A DNA stretch of 64,000 nucleotides, from contig NZ_JARZHH010000007.1 of NCBI RefSeq assembly GCF_029946515.1, forward strand, positions 62,001 to 126,000, in the 5' to 3' direction. Made by a program: the position numbers and the translations under genes. Positions 62,615-64,000 of this stretch are shown here, in pieces. The notes beneath the pieces were generated by a model. That model made no database searches. It saw only the letters and a program-made list of their open reading frames with translations, and had not been told where the DNA came from. Source of the stretch: Polyangium sp. 6x1. Lineage in GTDB: Bacteria > Myxococcota_A > Polyangia > Polyangiales > Polyangiaceae. The first letter of the stretch is position 1. Every line of letters starts with the position of its first letter.

Positions 62615-64000
62615 AGCAGGCCGACGAGGATCTCCTTGATGGACTGGCGCGTCGGTTCGTCCGGCGCGACCCGCAGCGCGCGCTCCCAGATCTCGACCGC
62701 TTTGTTGCGGAAGCCCGCCTTCTGGTAGAGGACCGCGAGGTTCTTCAAGGCCGGGAAATGCCGGTCGTTGATGCGCAGCGCCGTCTCGAGCTCGCTGATC
62801 GCGTCGTAGATCTGGCCCCGCTTGCCGAGCAAGAGCCCAAGGTGGAAGTGCAGGCGATACGCGAGCGGATCGATCTTCGTCCCCTCGCGGAGAAACTCGA
62901 TCGCCTCGTCGAACTTGCCCGCCTGGTAGGCCGCGATCCCCGCCGAGAGCTTCTTCTCCGCCTCCGCCGAGATGCGCTCCGGATCCGCAGGCGTCGCCTT
63001 GCCCTGCCCCGCCTCGATCGCGCGCTCGAGCGCCTCGATCACGTCCGACACGCGGAACGGTTTTTCGACGTACGCGTCGACCTTGTAGCTCGCCTTGAGG
63101 TCCTCCGCGAAACGCCAGCCCCGGTACACCGCCGAGACGATCACGATCGGGATGTGCCCGTATCGCTCGGAGCCCTTGAGCTGACGCGCGATGTCGAACC
63201 CGTGCAGCTCCCCCGGGAGCATCGCGTCGAGGACGATCGCGTCCGGCACGTCCTCCTTGAGGATGCGAAGCGCCGCCTCACCGCGATCGGCTTCGAGGAC
63301 GCGGTAGCTGCGCTGCTCGAGGACCATGCGCAGGATGTTGCGGATCTCGATCTCGTCGTCGACGACGAGCACCGTGCGTTTGCCCGGCTGGCGCGGCGGC
63401 CTGAGCGCGCCCGGGCCCGCGATGACCGAGAGATCCCGAGGCGCCTTGCCGAAGTCGGCGTCAGAGACGTCGGCGCCCGCGGCCGCGCGTTGCATGGCGT
63501 CGTCGACGATCGCGCCGATCTGGTTGCGCGTCGTGACGCGCTTCGGCGGCGGGATCGCGGCCTGCGAGCCATCCACCGCCGTCGGCGCAGGCCCGACGAT
63601 GCTGCCCTCGAACGGAGCTTGGGCGTCGCTCGGACCCGACGATCGCGTGGGCAGCGGGACGCCCGCCTTGCGGCGGACCTCCGGCGGGCAGTTCGGGCCG
63701 ACGTAGTGCGACTCGCCCCGCTCCCTCGCGTCGTACGCGGCCGGAATGACCTTCACGAGCTGGCCTTCGAGCGCGACGTACGGGAAGACGCGTTTGCCGG
63801 TGGTGAACTCGATCTCGTCGATGACCTTGCGGTTTGTCGGCGCCGCCATCGCGAGGTGGAGCTTGTCGTCCCTCACGACGACGGGGAGCAGCTTGTGCTG
63901 CATCGCCACGTAACGCGGCACGATCGCGAGGTCCGTGAGCTTCAAGCAGATCTGCTTGAGGTCGACGCCCGGCACGCCGTTCTGCTCGCTGAGCCCCTTC
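62611..64000 (-). CDS. MshEN-REC-TPR protein (5' end beyond window)
   Basis: At least 460 residues. The visible N-terminus (KGLSEQNGVPGVDLKQICLK) belongs to an MshEN / GspE-N domain, a c-di-GMP-binding fold in pilus and secretion ATPases, and continues with HKLLPVVVRDDKLHLAMAAPTN. After a linker comes a receiver domain (VLVVDDEIEIRNILRMVLEQ, Asp in AIVLDAMLPG, Lys in AYVEKPFR), then TPR-like repeats (YRLHFHLGLLLGKRGQIYDA, PALKNLAVLYQKAGFRNKAV). It has no DNA-binding output, so it may signal to type IV pili or secretion. The start is outside the window. Confidence 0.8.
   Translation of the reverse strand, partial: KGLSEQNGVPGVDLKQICLKLTDLAIVPRYVAMQHKLLPVVVRDDKLHLAMAAPTNRKVIDEIEFTTGKRVFPYVALEGQLVKVIPAAYDARERGESHYVGPNCPPEVRRKAGVPLPTRSSGPSDAQAPFEGSIVGPAPTAVDGSQAAIPPPKRVTTRNQIGAIVDDAMQRAAAGADVSDADFGKAPRDLSVIAGPGALRPPRQPGKRTVLVVDDEIEIRNILRMVLEQRSYRVLEADRGEAALRILKEDVPDAIVLDAMLPGELHGFDIARQLKGSERYGHIPIVIVSAVYRGWRFAEDLKASYKVDAYVEKPFRVSDVIEALERAIEAGQGKATPADPERISAEAEKKLSAGIAAYQAGKFDEAIEFLREGTKIDPLAYRLHFHLGLLLGKRGQIYDAISELETALRINDRHFPALKNLAVLYQKAGFRNKAVEIWERALRVAPDEPTRQSIKEILVGLL

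Overview
This is a very GC-rich chromosomal segment. It has dense Cys-anchored lipoproteins, Ser/Gly/Pro-rich linkers, GTG/TTG starts, an AgmX/PglI-type protein and a complete division and cell-wall (dcw) cluster. Together these point to a myxobacterium, most likely of the Polyangiales/Sorangium type. That assignment is inferred from gene content and style; no 16S or other phylogenetic marker was analysed.

Layout. (1) 1-12.8 kb is an accessory region. It holds two penicillin-binding-like serine hydrolases, an imine-reductase-like dehydrogenase, an AraC regulator followed by a serine hydrolase and a phosphotriesterase-like amidohydrolase, a DUF4336/tyrosine-phosphatase pair, two gene remnants (a gutted MDR oxidoreductase and a frameshifted propeller), and a flippase-like membrane protein next to a radical SAM enzyme. 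(2) 12.8-21.1 kb contains a small two-gene unit (GRDP-like protein plus a 48-residue peptide with a Cys-rich tail), several surface lipoproteins (a polysaccharide-lyase-like protein, a triple cupredoxin-like protein), an ECF41-type sigma factor divergent from an AhpD-like protein, and a degenerate PP2C-like protein. (3) 21.3-34.6 kb has tRNA-Leu(UAA), an NFACT-domain protein, TPR and propeller lipoproteins, a probable selenocysteine-containing TlpA-like thioredoxin with a candidate SECIS hairpin, recO, a rodZ-like gene behind a PilF/Tgl-like TPR lipoprotein, a Crp-family regulator, tsaB and a TonB-like protein. (4) 34.9-41.6 kb carries an HtrA protease, a VWA-like lipoprotein, yacG, an outer-membrane barrel, a PrsW-type protease and dnaJ. 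(5) 41.8-59.1 kb is the dcw cluster on the minus strand: mraZ-rsmH-ftsL-ftsI-murE-murF-mraY-murD-ftsW-murG-murC-ftsQ-ftsA-ftsZ, mostly with 4-bp overlaps. A TTGACA-N17-TAGCGT promoter and a probable MraZ operator lie upstream of mraZ. (6) 59.6-64 kb holds a B12-binding subunit, an AgmX/PglI-like protein, a tandem family of 140-residue proteins with a decayed third copy, and the 3' part of an MshEN-REC-TPR protein cut by the window end.

The most notable signals are the in-frame TGA in the thioredoxin gene, placed exactly at the first catalytic Cys and followed by a hairpin with bacterial SECIS geometry; the small Cys-tailed peptide unit; the expanding/decaying tandem family at 61.7-62.6 kb; and a family of dispersed palindromic intergenic elements.
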